Notes: generated by a model from the sequence alone, not told the origin. Counted from the first letter of the stretch, positions 45,189-57,618 are shown. The stretch is DNA of 64,000 nucleotides from Obelidium mucronatum (GCA_025765595.1 JAIVFH010000031.1:271383-335382), one strand, 5' to 3'. Numbers and translations: made by a program.

Positions 45189-47330
45189 TCAAATATCAAG
45201 AATTGGTCCTGCAACTTCGTCATTCACAAAGACTTTTCCCTCCCAAGAACCTTTCTCCAAATGAATCCTCACTCCAAATTTGAAACCTTCCGTTTCCCAT
45301 CCTTCAATCCATATCAGCAAAACTGCTGTTGTAGCTGAACTGATAACGCCTTTCAGCAGCCCCCCATCTCGCCGCTCAACCTCCAAATCGCCTGGAACGC
45401 CATGACCAACAAGCAAACCGCTCTTGACTACCAAACCATTTACTTTGTTCCCTCCACGACTTGATAGTTGTACCTTTACATTGCAGCCCGACTGGTAGAA
45501 TCGATGTTGTGGAATCGCAAGTGGAATGTACACACCCCTTTCTCTGTTAGTCGAAACCACTGCGGGTGAAGGAGATATAGCATCCATGCTCAAGTCATAA
45601 GTATTGGTTGTTGAATTCCACGATTCAGACGTGAAAGTGAGTGTTTGTGTCGATGGATTCAAGGATGGCATGTCTGGAACTTGCACAACAAAAGGAATAG
45701 GGCCTTCTTGCTCAAGAAATGTGGATACACTGGATATCGCAAGTGGCGTGTTGTTTTGAACCATTTTCACAATTGCTTTTAAATTTTCGGGTGAATCGGT
45801 AAAACACCTTTCAATAAAAAAAGGAGGGGATTTTGGACTCACATGATGGTATGGATCCTTTGGGGTCAGCTTGAACAAGATAAGACACCTCAACGCCATA
45901 CCTTGTTTCCTTCAACAACCATCCGGCGAAATCTAATTGCGCGCGAACGCGCCCTGATTCGCCATCAGCAGGAACAACTACTCCTGGAACATCGCCAGTA
46001 TCCGCCTTCACACTGGTAGTCACGTAAACAAGCTCACGACGAGTGGGTCTTCGAACAGTGAGTGCAACAACAAAATCTCGTTGAGATACTGGGAAGGAAC
46101 CCTTTTGGACTGTGTGTGAAAAAACGTCGTCCGAATTCAGGACGGCCAGTGGGGTTCCTGACTCATAACGCGCATCCCATTTTTTGCGACAAGTGCTGTT
46201 GCGGATGACAGAAAATATTTCTAAAATATTCGGCAAAAAGGGAAAACAGAGGGTGCGTCAGGGGTTGGTGTTCTCAAGAAAGATTTCAAACCATTGATTG
46301 AATATCCACGAATAACACCGTGACCTCGAACAATCGCTAATTGAGACCCACTAACAGGTAGCGTGTGCATAGTAATCCCATCTTTTTCCCACTCCAAATT
46401 CCACCGTTGCTGCTTGGGCGATGTCACAGATGGAGACATTTCGCTCAAAAACATAAAGTACTCTTTCTGCAAGACCGTCAAAACAGCTTGATTCAAAGCA
46501 GATGTAAACCGGTGTGATTTATGTGGTGATGCTAAATTGATGGATGATAAGAGAGTTTCTGGAGACAGTCCTGGCGATCCAAGCGGAGTTGCTCTGACTG
46601 AATCATGGAAACGATCCATGATACCTGGCGGCTGTGGGGGTTCAGAAAAGGCCAGCCCTACGGCCGGCAAAGACCCGCTGTGGTAGGCAGCGGCAGCAGA
46701 GACCGCGTCCAGCGTCAGACTCGAGCCGTCCGCGCTGGCCGTGTTCGCGTTCGCGTTGACGCCAAGACGCGTTGGCGGCTCGCGGGCGTCGATAAACACG
46801 TCGTCGCCGGCGTCCAAGTCGCCGTCCTCGGTGGACGCCGACAGCGGCGGGTCGCAGTCCTGGCGCGGCTTCTTTGGCGCGGCGCCGCTGCTGGCGAACA
46901 GCGGCGCCAGCGCGCCGGGCCGCTTCCGGGGCTTTGGCTTCGGCGCCACGGCTTGGCGCGCCGGGTTGGCGTTCGGGTTGGCGTTCGGGTTGGAGTCCGC
47001 CAGGCTGTTTGCGGCGGCGGACTGCATTGTTGTCGTCGATGTCGGCGTTGCCGTTGGCGTTGCCGTTGGCGTCGCGGCCGCAGACGCAGGCGCGGAAGAA
47101 GAAGCCGCACGCAGCTGCTTTCCGCCAATCAGAAGCGCGAGCCACAGCAGCTTGCGCCCCACAAACAACCGCACGCACTGCACATATCGCGTCGCCGCCA
47201 CGGCTAAAAGTCCTGCAACAAGCCCCATCGCCACAGGCCGCTCCTGGATTTCAACACGCACAATCATCTGGAACAACTCGATCCATTGGCGGAACGTCAG
47301 GTTTTCGAGGTAAATGTTCGCAAGATCCAT
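45189..47330 (-). CDS. START-domain (StAR-related lipid transfer) protein, 667 aa
   Basis: Exons on the minus strand: 47330-46292, 46220-45843, 45775-45189; in frame. The N-terminus has a hydrophobic segment (RPVAMGLVAGLLAVAATRYV, residues about 34-56, and LLWLALLIGG) that may anchor it in a membrane. A long Ala/Pro/Thr-rich, GC-rich linker follows. The START domain runs over the exon junctions: HGVIRGYSINEIFSVIRNST, CRKKWDARYESG, SFPVSQRDFVVALTVRR, VEVSYLVQADPKGSIPSS, IVKMVQNNTPLAISSVS. Such domains carry a lipid or sterol in a hydrophobic groove. A C-terminal beta-rich module (45189-45650) is unassigned. The first intron uses a GTTTGA donor, and alternative readings there break the START core. 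Confidence 0.83.
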
Positions 47331-47421
47331 CGCGTTTGAATGTCTCAAATTTTGGTTGTTATTGATGTTTTCTCATACAATGCAAAATCAAAAGAATGGA
47401 GAAGAAATACTACTCGAAAAT

Positions 47422-49035
47422 GTGGCTGAATCTTGTCACGCTGGTTATATCCTTCATTAATTAAGCGTTATTCAGCACAGAGTCTTTCTGTTCCTGTGGT
47501 GGGACTATTCTTGAAAGACTCACCAATTGCTACAAAGTACAAGCACTCTATCACAATTTCTGTTACCCTACAATCGATTCTGGAGCCTTAAATCTCTAGA
47601 AGACTATGGCCGGGACTGTGTCTGGATGCGAGAAATGGACAGTGCTGCCGAGCTTGTTGTCGATATCATCAACAGATTATTCAAGAACAGAACAGAAACA
47701 CTTCCAGAGACCATGATCAACATTTTACGAGTTCAAAGCTGGGAATACTCTGAATACTCTTACCGGTCTTTATAATGGAATTGGAGGTGCGGCTCCCGTG
47801 GAAATTCACATTTCCTTGAATTATCCTTATGTTGTTGATGTTTTTGGAGAAATCACGAGTATTACCACTCAAATCACAGCTGCTGTTTTGTCTCAGTATC
47901 AGGTAACCTTGCTGACCAAAATCATGTACATTGTCATTGCAAAAATCATGGCAACAGAAACAAGCAGAGATCTTTCAAAATTGAATCAAAGGTTCCATTA
48001 CATAACTGTCGGTGCAGTGTTGATTCAATGACTGAAATTAATGCTGTAGACACTGGCAACTGAGCAATAAATTGTCATCCTGGGGGATACAAGCTATGAA
48101 TGCAAGTCAAACATCAAAAACTCATAGGGATTTTAGTGACGTTGTACACTTTCAATGGCATGAGTTTCGTGCATTGATTGGCGTATCGATCTTATGTCGC
48201 AACATCAACGCAACGCAAAGCGCTTCTCATACTTGCACTTTCATTTGTAACTCTTGCCATAGTGATGTTCAATCCGGGTCTGGATTAATTTTACGCGGTT
48301 ACAGCAGTGTCTGTGTTTGTTTATTGGAGCCATACAAGTTCCATCATTGGTGGTGGGTCCCAAAGTTGTCGACTGTTTGAAGGAAATTGAATAAGTAGAA
48401 TGTTTTAATTTCAGCGACTGGCAAGAAAAATACTGAAAACCGTGGAAAATGGAAAACTGGGTCTGGTATTTTTAATTCCTAAGGATTCCGTGTCAGTGAT
48501 AATGGACACGAGAGGGAGAAGGATTCACAAAAACAACGAAAATAACCAACTACCCTAATTTGTTTTTCAATAGGTATATCAGCAACTTCGTCCTCAAATG
48601 CAAAGACCAGATTCGTTGGGGCCAAAAACACAGGAACAGGAACAGTATTCACAAATATTCAGCAACACGTTTCAACACTGAGAAGACCTGAATCAACCAC
48701 AACAATGAATTTCTTGAGAGCAGACACGATTTATCGTAGTGGTACTCGAAAGACGATGATTCTCGGTGGTTGGGCACAATGGCGCGAAGTTGAAGGAATA
48801 CTGTTGACGCGTATCAAAGATAAGGCCGCCTGGGTTTCCCTTCATTCCAGTGATAATGTATGTTTTCCGCATTCCGGCACAAGGAACAGTAAATGTTCAA
48901 ATCGTTGTAGCAGTGGTTGAATTTATTAGTGTTGGAAATTGTAATTATCTCGTTCAGTTCGAGTTCGAAGCAGAGGCAGCATATGCACAGTTCGCGAAAA
49001 ATTTCTCCTGTTTAACTTATTTAAAAGTTAAGATA
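47422..49035 (+). pseudogene. Decayed fourth class C GPCR (same family as the tandem array)
   Basis: Fragments of the receptor family appear in order but in shifting frames. A signal-like start (MWLNLVTLVISFIN, then stop) is followed by PVVGLFLKDSPIATKYKHS, a shift, LLPYNRFWSLKSLEDYGRDC, MREMDSAAELVVDIIN, ETMINILRV, then a stop. Later come ITAAVLSQYQ, remnants near 48200-48370 matching the last membrane helices (ALLILALSFVTLAIVMFNPG with a stop), and the PH-like tail (WAQWREVEGILLTRIKDKAA, VQFEFEAEAAYAQFAKNF). Most of the membrane domain is missing. This shows the PH-like tail was part of the ancestral gene. The copy lies about 22 kb from the intact array, next to secreted-protein genes. Confidence 0.8.
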
Positions 49036-49091
49036 AATATTTTTTTCAAGTTTTTTTATGCTGGTTTCAGTGTGGGAAATATTTGTCAAAC

Positions 49092-49760
49092 ATGAAACAA
49101 GTCATCAAACACCTGCTTCTCGCAAATATCATCTCCGCTGTATTTGCAGCAGTGCCAGATCCATATTCAGTTCTGATAGAATCTTTCCAAGCTGCACCAT
49201 CCTGTTTAGGAAAGGTGTGTGTACATCTACATGAATGAGAATCAAAAGCATTAAAATCAATTCGATCTTCTGCCTCCTGGCGCGTCTTTATTCGGAATTC
49301 GTCTTAATTATGTGCTTGTATCAAGTGCTTAACGGGTGCTACAAATTCAACCACACCAGAAAGTGTGGTTGCGTTTTGCGGGTTGGCGACAGGCACGAAC
49401 GCGACGCAACAAAACTTATTCACTGCATGCCTTGGTACCTCGTGTTCAAGTACTGAATTATCTGCTGTATCAGCTATTCAAAGGAACCAGACCGTACTGG
49501 GGGCAATTCCATTGGTATTTGTTAGGTAATGCAATAGCAATTCTCTAATGCGCGTTTGGATTTTTTCGAAGGGATGCAAAGCGGTTTTAAGCTCTGGCGG
49601 AAGCAGTAGCTCGACAAATAGCGGAGTTGCCTCAAGCACTGGAGGAGCTGGTTCCACATCTGCAACAACACTGCTAAAAACCACATCGAAAGGGTTCCAA
49701 ACTGCAACGAGTTGGACAGGAGCCTCAGTTTTAATGATAATCGTGTCTGTTGTGTTGTAG
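49092..49760 (+). CDS. Six-cysteine GPI-anchored surface protein (family member 3)
   Basis: Exons 49092-49214, 49326-49514, 49572-49760; 166 aa. Signal peptide VIKHLLLANIISAVFA. Six-cysteine domain: AAPSCLGKCLTGATNSTT, VVAFCGLATGTNATQQ, LFTACLGTSCSSTELSA, then IPLGCKAVLSSGG. Spacing C-x3-C-x16-C-x16-C-x4-C-x24-C, nearly that of the gene at 14783. A Ser/Gly/Thr stalk and hydrophobic end (GASVLMIIVSVVL) follow. Introns fall immediately before the second and sixth cysteines' segments, unlike its relatives. Confidence 0.73.
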
Positions 49761-49828
49761 TTTGAAGATGGTGGTTTTTCACTATTTTTCATTATTGTTG
49801 TGTGAACGAATCAAAAAGAAATCCTACC

Positions 49829-50374
49829 ATGTCGATTATCCCCTTAACCCTAACGCTCATCTTTTTCACTGCGGGCGTGGCACCTGAAACTGTTCCGAGC
49901 AACATAACTTTGCTCTCACAGCTGTCCAACTCTCCGCCATGCTTCGCGGCCTGTGCCCTATCATCGCCAACAGCAGCTATTCCAACGGAAACACTCATAG
50001 CCACGGTCGACGCAAAATTTCTTTATTCATTTTGTGCGATTTTGGTAGGAAAAGGCAACGAAGCTGCACTGGTGAATTGCGTTGCGTCCACTTGGTATTC
50101 TTATGGAAAAGTACCTGCTGTGCTCTAAAAACGTAATATAACCAATAGTGCGCTGTCTGATTCCCTAGCAGTCAGTGCAATTCTATCAAACGAGACATTG
50201 AACACTGTGGTGGATTCAGGTTGTGCAACTGTTCTGGACCAACAAAAAGGTTTATCTAGCGCAACAAACAAACTTGTATCATCAATGAAGCCACCAGTCA
50301 CGTCAGGATCGATCGCCAATGCACGTTATTTTAAGCCTTCTCTATATCTTGTTCTTCTTTTCCTCCTCTTTTAA
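49829..50374 (+). CDS. Six-cysteine GPI-anchored surface protein (family member 4)
   Basis: Exons 49829-50094 and 50149-50374; 163 aa. Signal peptide SIIPLTLTLIFFTAGVA. Six-cysteine domain: SPPCFAACALSS, LYSFCAILVGKGN, LVNCVASTCALSDSLA (the second Cys codon is split by the intron), VVDSGCATVL. Spacing C-x3-C-x25-C-x14-C-x4-C-x24-C. The C-terminus KPSLYLVLLFLLF fits a GPI signal. It follows family member 3 by 68 bp in the same direction, a tandem pair. Confidence 0.73.
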
Positions 50375-50442
50375 TAGTTTGAAATTTAAAAATTTTGTAT
50401 GTATTGAAAGATTCTATATCCCGGACTATATATAACCGTAAA

Positions 50443-52691
50443 TCACCATTGGGAAAAGTCGATGATGTTTGATTTGGCTACCAGCATGTCATACTTGTGT
50501 TGGTGGACTGTAAAGTTACCAAATACATCCAAGGAATCCAGAGATACGATCTGTGACACCATATTGAGTAGCAACAGCTCATCGTTTGCGTCTTCAATGC
50601 CGCAATGAGCAATAGAGATGTTTTTTAACCCATGACTTGAAGATCCGAGGAGCGCGAGGGCCCCTTGAAGTCCGAAACTGTTCTGCGAAACATCCAGAGT
50701 ACAGAGTTTGCTCGAAGGAGACAGAGAACCAACAATGGTTTCGATCGCTACCCCTGACAACGAACAACGTTTCATAACCAACTCTTGCAGGGATTTGTGA
50801 TTCTTAACACCGTCCACCAACTGCAAGACTACATTGTTCAGGGAAATGTCACTAAGCCGCAAGATCGACAAGTTCTTAACACCAATTTGAAGGCTATTAC
50901 GGAAAACATTCATGACGCGTTTGCTTTGCAATAGGTCGTTTTGTGAAAGGTCTAGCTCGCTCAACACCGAATTATCAGCCAAACTTGACAATCCAACCTG
51001 TGTCACGTTACAGCTTTCAACGCGGAGAATCTTCAAGCTGGTAACTTGAAGGTATTTGTCCCCATTTAAACAGTCGGTGTGTCCAACACGGAGATCTTCA
51101 AGAGGGGACTTTTGGATGGCATGGCAGTCAACCACAACACCAGCATTCCTCGAGATATCAAGAAATACCAACGAAGAGGAAAGAAGTCCTTCGGAGACAA
51201 CAGAACTACAAGTTTCCGTCAATGAGTTTTGACTCAAGTTCAGTTTCTTGATAGGAATGTCCTTTAGAGCCTTGAATAGAGAAAGCACACCACGCTTTCC
51301 AATCTGGTTCTTACTCAGATTCAAATCAACAAGACTCGAAACCAAGGGAAGCATGTGCGCAAGTGCTTTTGAGAGGTCCTCCACAGTCTGATCTGACAGA
51401 AAATTGGAAGAGAGATCCAAATGCAAGAGATGGGTATTGAGCCTCAACGAGCTGGCCAATAAACTGCTTATGGGTTTAAATTCAAATCCGTCGTGATTGT
51501 TTATCGAAACAGTGCGCCAATGAGAGTTGTACTCTAAGGACTTAAAAAGGCATGAAAACTCAATAGCGGAAAGGGATCGGCGAGAAGTGAAGTCAGGAGC
51601 TTCCCATAAAAACTCAGAGTTGCGAAAAACGAGCTCAAATTCCTCTCTCCGGCTGCGTCGTGACCTTTCAATGTCATTAAAGAGAGACAATTGAGACAGC
51701 GCACGCTCGACGACAATTTTAATAGGCATCTTCTCAATCAGCTGAAAACCTAGTAGAAAGATATAAGTTGGTGGCCAGGGATGGTCATTCACATACCCTG
51801 AAGTTGAAACAACGAAGTTAACAATTTTTTACATCGAGGCGATTGGCAAGAAGCGGCCGCCTTGAAAACTTCCCCAATAAAGACTAAATATATGTTACTA
51901 TACCGAAAAAAGTTTGCATCAGAATTACCTGGTAATACAATGCACTTCTTAAACTCCTGCCCAAACAAACAAATTTCCCACTGACGACGAAGGTATTCAT
52001 CTTCTTCTTTTTCTTCACAGATATTTCGAATTGCTTTTTCAGAGATGAGCAGAATCACCACCTTGCTCAATTTCAATTCGGCGCAACCAAAGTCCTAGCC
52101 GCAAATTAGCCACTGGACTTGGGGTAAAAAATCAAATATAATAACTATTACCTCACTATGAACTCTTGAAACAGTTCGAAAGGCTGGATCTCCAAGGAAT
52201 ATTTCCGCATCCTCAGCAGTTTGCCCCATCAAAGCAATCTTCAATCTGAAAAATAGTTCCGATGCCAGCTTGTGATCATTATCATAATCGGATAAATAAG
52301 ACAGGAAGAAGTCAAACTTATATTGCAGGATTGTGTTCGTCAAGACTGAAACTGTGGATTCTGAAGATGACAACGATAACGACGGCGGTAGCGGTGGTGA
52401 CGGGGGCGAAGATGAAAGGGGGTGAGTAGATGGCCAATTGCAAAGAGCTAAATTGGGCGGTGTTGGACTTAAATGCGGGTCTTGAAGAACCACTCCAGAA
52501 TCTTCACGCTTGCTTAATGAAGGCGTAGAATTAGTTACGAGTGAAAGACACTCTTTGGCTTCAGTGTCGGCTTCTGCCAACATGCGTTGAATCTTGGTGG
52601 CAAGCTCATGAATGTCTGTTGGAGATACCGCGGGCTCTGGCGCCTTTTCCGGCACGCTTAAAACATGGATGTCAAAATCTATGCCATCCAA
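50443..52691 (-). CDS. TIR-LRR protein A (divergent TIR domain; N-terminus uncertain)
   Basis: Exons on the minus strand: about 52691-52152, 52094-51929, 51868-51797, 51749-50443. After a Pro/Ser-rich leader the TIR domain (about 52325-51800) reads YKFDFFLSYLSDYDNDHKLA, SELFFRLKIAL, EIFLGDPAFRTV, LKLSKVVILLISEKAI, RRQWEICLFGQEFKK, CIVLP. The LRR region is ribonuclease-inhibitor-like: LLHLDLSSNFLSDQTVEDLS, SLVDLNLSKNQIGKRGVLSL, KKLNLSQNSLTETCSSVVSE, LCTLDVSQNSFGLQGALALL. No transmembrane segment or nucleotide-binding domain is visible. TIR domains signal in immunity and several are NAD+-cleaving enzymes. Here the BB-loop region is degenerate compared with protein B. The upstream exon holding the true ATG was not found; 52691 marks only the open frame. 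Confidence 0.75.
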
Positions 52692-53023
52692 TTGCCAGCA
52701 TCACCTGCTTCGAGAGAGCGGAAAGCAAATTGGGAACATGCTTGAGATCAAAATTTTGATCAAAAAACGTTCCACCACTACTCCACCCCTCATCGGTGTT
52801 TTTTGAAAAAATTCAGCCAACTATAAATGAGTAGTACTAGTTACGATAGAAGATAAAGAGTTTATAGAGACTTTTTTACACCGGTGATAGTGTTTTGTCG
52901 GCACCGTCCCACCAAAATTAAGAATATGGCTGCCACAAACACATGGTCCATGATTCGGCTATTCAAATGAATTCTTGTTTTGTCCATTTGTTGTTTTTCC
53001 CAAATCTGGTGCTTTGAAAATTA
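52692..53023. other. Divergent intergenic region upstream of TIR-LRR A
   Basis: About 330 bp, AT-rich; may contain the missing first exon of TIR-LRR protein A (an ATG on the minus strand near 52743 opens a short frame ending at a GT). Otherwise nothing recognisable. Confidence 0.35.
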
Positions 53024-54066
<1,043 letters not shown>

Positions 54067-54640
54067 ATAATGGGACAACACAATTCAGTAAAAAAGAAAA
54101 TAAATATCTGAATTTGCTCCCAAATCGTTCTCCCAAAAGGAATCACCCATTAGTGGGGGAAAATAACCTGAGATATTTATTGCAAACCCCTTTTTAATAC
54201 TTTGCTATAACACACTTCACTAACCTTTGAAGCCCATCCACATTGACGTACACTGACCCCCCACCATCGTCCAAGCAATTTGCAATTATAGAAAGTCTCC
54301 AACCCCAACCCTAAGCAATACTTTTCGGCAAACGGCGCGCGATTTTGGCAAGCAATTCCAGAGCCGAATCAAGATATCGTCATCAGTTGGCCATTGCCCA
54401 TAGGAATTATTATCCAATTCTGCCATGGGCACAGTCGTGACTTCCGGGTAGTGACAGATTTAAGGATGTGGGGCAAACAGGAAGCCGGAGCGCTCGTCGC
54501 AGATAGACCAGCTCAGCGGTCCGCTGACTCATTAGTGAACAGGTGCGCTCACGCGCCTTTTCTCGATGTGTTATTTAATCAACGTATTAATAATTTCTCT
54601 TCTAAGAGAAGATTTTCTTTCACTAAAAACACACGTCTCA
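54067..54640. other. Intergenic region before TIR-LRR B
   Basis: About 570 bp without a convincing exon. Short frames lack motifs. The final 100 bp are AT-rich and lead into the ATG at 54641, so this is taken as promoter and leader. Confidence 0.4.
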
Positions 54641-56853
54641 ATGGAGGAACTTGCAGGATCTCTCCGTAGTCTCAAAAACGATCTTGAAGTGTCTCTCACG
54701 AAGGTACAGGTGTCGTGGGGTACCAACTTGCCGTGTCTAATTGTTGTACTCAAACACAGATTCGTAAGGCCCGCGCAGCTGTATCGTCGACCCCCAAGAT
54801 GACTCCCGCTACAGTGAGTGATTTGGAGATGCAGGGGTGCGGGGCTGCTGGTTGACTACTTTCGCAGGTCGTTTCGTATGATGACGACCATGAGTCCGCC
54901 AAATTGGCTGCCCTTTCGGACTGGCCCCGGTTTGACAAGGCATACAAGTACCGATATTTCATTTCGTATCGAGTTAATTCCGACAAGGACTTTGCACTGG
55001 AACTGTATTTGCGATTGGAAGTGGAGCTTCGCAAACAAATTAGGTTCAAGGCAGATCCTTTTAAGGGCGTCTTTTTGGATCGCGAGTGTTTAGTTACTGG
55101 CGAGGTACAGCGAAAGAAATATTTCCGCTGGTACTTACAATTATTCTATCAAGGATTGGCGTAATGGGTTTGTCGAAGGTCTCAAGAATGCGCAAGTGGT
55201 ACTTCTTATTGTGTCCAAGGGCTCTTTAGAGAACATGATGTTATCTGATAGTTCCACGGATAATCTTTTGTTAGAATGGGAAACGGCACTAATTGCTCAA
55301 GAATACCATAAATGTCAGATCCTCCCCAGTTAGTGTTCCAACTCGTCACTTTCTTGTCTAACGCTGATTTTCGTTGTAGTTTTTGTGAACAATATCAGGT
55401 CACAAATAGTGCCAGGGGCCTTTCCTAATTCTCGGCCAGCCAAAGTGCCTGGTACAAACAGTTGTTCGTTAAGTGCCAGAACCATTCTTCAATTATTGTT
55501 GGCTTTTCCAGGTAAGCCATATGTTTAGATGGCAAGGTTTGACACATAAATGCTTCTTAGACTATGTGGTGTGGGATGGACAAAACATCGATGCCGTGTT
55601 AAATGCCTCCTTCGAAGCCGTTTCAGTTTTCGAGGCAAATACTTCTGTTTCAAAACGCAGAGAAGAATGCTGGAAGGTCGAATTCGAACCAGATTTTTGG
55701 AATTGCACGACCGTTGCTCTTCCAAATCCTTTGAACAACGAGGAGATCGAGCTTGTTTCTGAGTGTGCACCCTGGAATGTAAACTGGAAGGAACTGAAAT
55801 TGAGTTAGTCATAGCTGTTGCTTTCAGTGGTTTATATGAGTTAAACTTTGGAAAATAGACTTGAACCAAAGCAGAAACTCGAAACTTCTCAAATACTTTG
55901 GGAAAAACCTGGGTCTTTGCAACAATTTAACGGTCTTGGACTTGTCATGTCAAAGTTTGGGAGATGATGGATTGTCAAGCTTGGCAATTGGTTTTGGAAT
56001 GGTGCCCTCGGCTCCTCTCAAGTCCCTCAATCTCAGCAACAATTCAATATCTAACAAGTCAATTTCGACGTTGTTTGATATGCTGCAGGTTGTGGCTGTG
56101 AATACTCTTGACATCAGCCATAACTTGATTGATAACGAGAGTTCCAAGACCATTTCCACAAACCTGACCAATACGAGTCTCAAAGTTCTGAATATTTCAT
56201 TCAACAGCTTCGCTTTTTTACATGCTGATTGTATCATGGAATCAAAGCTGGAGCAACTCTTGGTTGGGTGGACTGACTGTTTGATGGGAAATGAGTATAT
56301 GAGGTGTACGTCAGCAGGAAAGCTACAAATCTTATCAGTGGAAGACTGCAATATCTCTGATGAGGGAATCAGTTACCTCAAAGGCGACTCGAATCTACAA
56401 GAGCTTGATTTGAGTGCGAATGCTCAGATTCAAAATTACAGCACTATGGCGTGTTTGAGTAACGCTTTGCATTTTGGTGCTACGTCATTACGCATTCTTC
56501 GACTTAACAACATTCCTATGAGTGAAAAGAACGCGTTTAAATTGCTTGTTAAAGGAGTGACGGGCGGGGGGCATATTCAAGAACTGCATGTCAAATCCTG
56601 TTCCCTAGTGGCTGACAATGTTATTGAGGATGCCCAACTTCTATTGTCACACATTGTAAGATTGGATATTTCCAATAATCCTCTTGAGTATCGTGGCTTG
56701 ATGCATCTACAAGCTCTGGCAGCTGATACCAAGAATCTTATAGAATTGTGTTTGTCCAATTGTGGAATGTCTGATGCTGAAGTGTACAAAAGTTTTGGGC
56801 ATTTGCCTTTTGTGAGCCTGTGGGGGATCTCTGTTGGTGGAATGTATTTGTGA
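54641..56853 (+). CDS. TIR-LRR protein B, 632 aa
   Basis: Exons 54641-54703, 54760-54813, 54868-55104, 55154-55328, 55380-55511, 55561-55803, 55859-56853; in frame. TIR domain (residues about 65-220): YKYRYFISYRVNSDKDFALE, VFLDRECLVTGEDWRNGF (canonical BB-loop type 'FLD...L..G..W'), LKNAQVVLLIVSKGSLENM, NLLLEWETALIAQEYHKC, QILPIFV. The Glu residues beside Trp in the alpha-C region are candidates for the NADase catalytic Glu. After a linker (to residue 301), about ten ribonuclease-inhibitor-type LRRs follow: LTVLDLSCQSLGDDGLSSL, LKSLNLSNNSISNKSISTL, IVRLDISNNPLEYRGLMHL. Protein A shares the exon plan from the TIR domain on. No signal peptide, membrane segment or NB-ARC domain, so a cytosolic sensor or effector is likely. 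Confidence 0.8.
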
Positions 56854-57169
56854 TTTTTCATTGAAAATCACCTTTGTCTATTATTATAAACAATGAATTT
56901 TTTTGTCAGGATTTGCCTGTGCTAATCCAATGTTGTGTTCTTAAATGAATTGTCCTCAATCCACTCGTTGCAAATGAGGAAAGTTTATTAGAAAGAACAA
57001 AGACCTTCAACCATGTAGCGGTAAGACACTGTGAACGAGGAAAAGGGGGACGGCAAAGAGACGTTCCACCTCTAAGTTCAATGGAATAATGCCCTACCTC
57101 CCTGATGTTGAGTGGTTTGAGGGGGGAGGATGAAGAAAATGGTAAGGGATGAAAGGGAAAACAGAATAA
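56854..57169. other. Spacer between TIR-LRR B and the macrosatellite
   Basis: Probably the 3' UTR of TIR-LRR B plus unique DNA. A purine-rich stretch (57115-57170) precedes the first repeat unit. No gene seen. Confidence 0.5.
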
Positions 57170-57243
57170 GATTAGGGTTCTTTACTCATGGGGGAGGTTG
57201 GGGAGAGTTAGGGTTTCTCCGGAAATTTTTATGATATAAAAGT

Positions 57244-57315
57244 TGCCTACCGGGGGACTTGAACCCCTGGCCTGCACACCCCATGGATGTACCTTACCAA
57301 CTGAGCTAAGGTGAT
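57244..57315 (-). other. tRNA-like element, macrosatellite copy 1
   Basis: On the minus strand an A-box-like TAGCTCAGTTGGTA and a B-box-like GGGGTTCAAGTCCCC (perfect T-arm of four G-C pairs with a seven-base loop) lie at tRNA spacing, with GGTAGGCA at the 3' end. The acceptor stem does not pair properly (about three of seven) and the anticodon stem is weak, so this looks like a tRNA-derived or SINE-like relic with possible Pol III promoter boxes, not a functional tRNA. Confidence 0.6.
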
Positions 57316-57618
57316 GTGTGTTTATGCTGGCAAATACAAGGTGTAAGTGGAGACAATAATTCAAACTTTGCTGAAATTTTTTGTACAAAAACACATAACT
57401 TCTATGAATTAGTCTTTTTAAACCTTACCTTGACCAAAAAAAAAATAATTCAGTTTTCTACTTTCAGTTTCAAAGTGAAAAACCTAAAAATCCAAGATGG
57501 AAGCGGGGATTGAACTGGCACCCCACTGGTTCAAAAGCTAGTGACACACCAGATGTGCCATAACTTCTATATTTTTTACAAGAAAAGCCAGTTTTATTAT
57601 ATACAAAACCACAAGCCA

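Noticed and set aside
45811..46236. Direct read-through between START exons with an indel
   Set aside because: A GTTTGA...TTTTAG intron of 71 nt restores the START core without any frame error.
46605..47365. Plus-strand frames of 160-200 aa
   Set aside because: Antisense to the GC-rich Ala/Pro linker of the START-domain gene; composition is Arg-rich with no motif.
55512..55536. A 25-nt intron in TIR-LRR B ending at GCAAG
   Set aside because: A later acceptor at 55559-55560 gives a normal 49-nt intron and keeps phase with the paralogue, so the tiny intron is unnecessary.
57244..57315. A functional tRNA gene
   Set aside because: The T-arm and box-like motifs are good, but the acceptor and anticodon stems do not pair, so I call it a tRNA-like relic.
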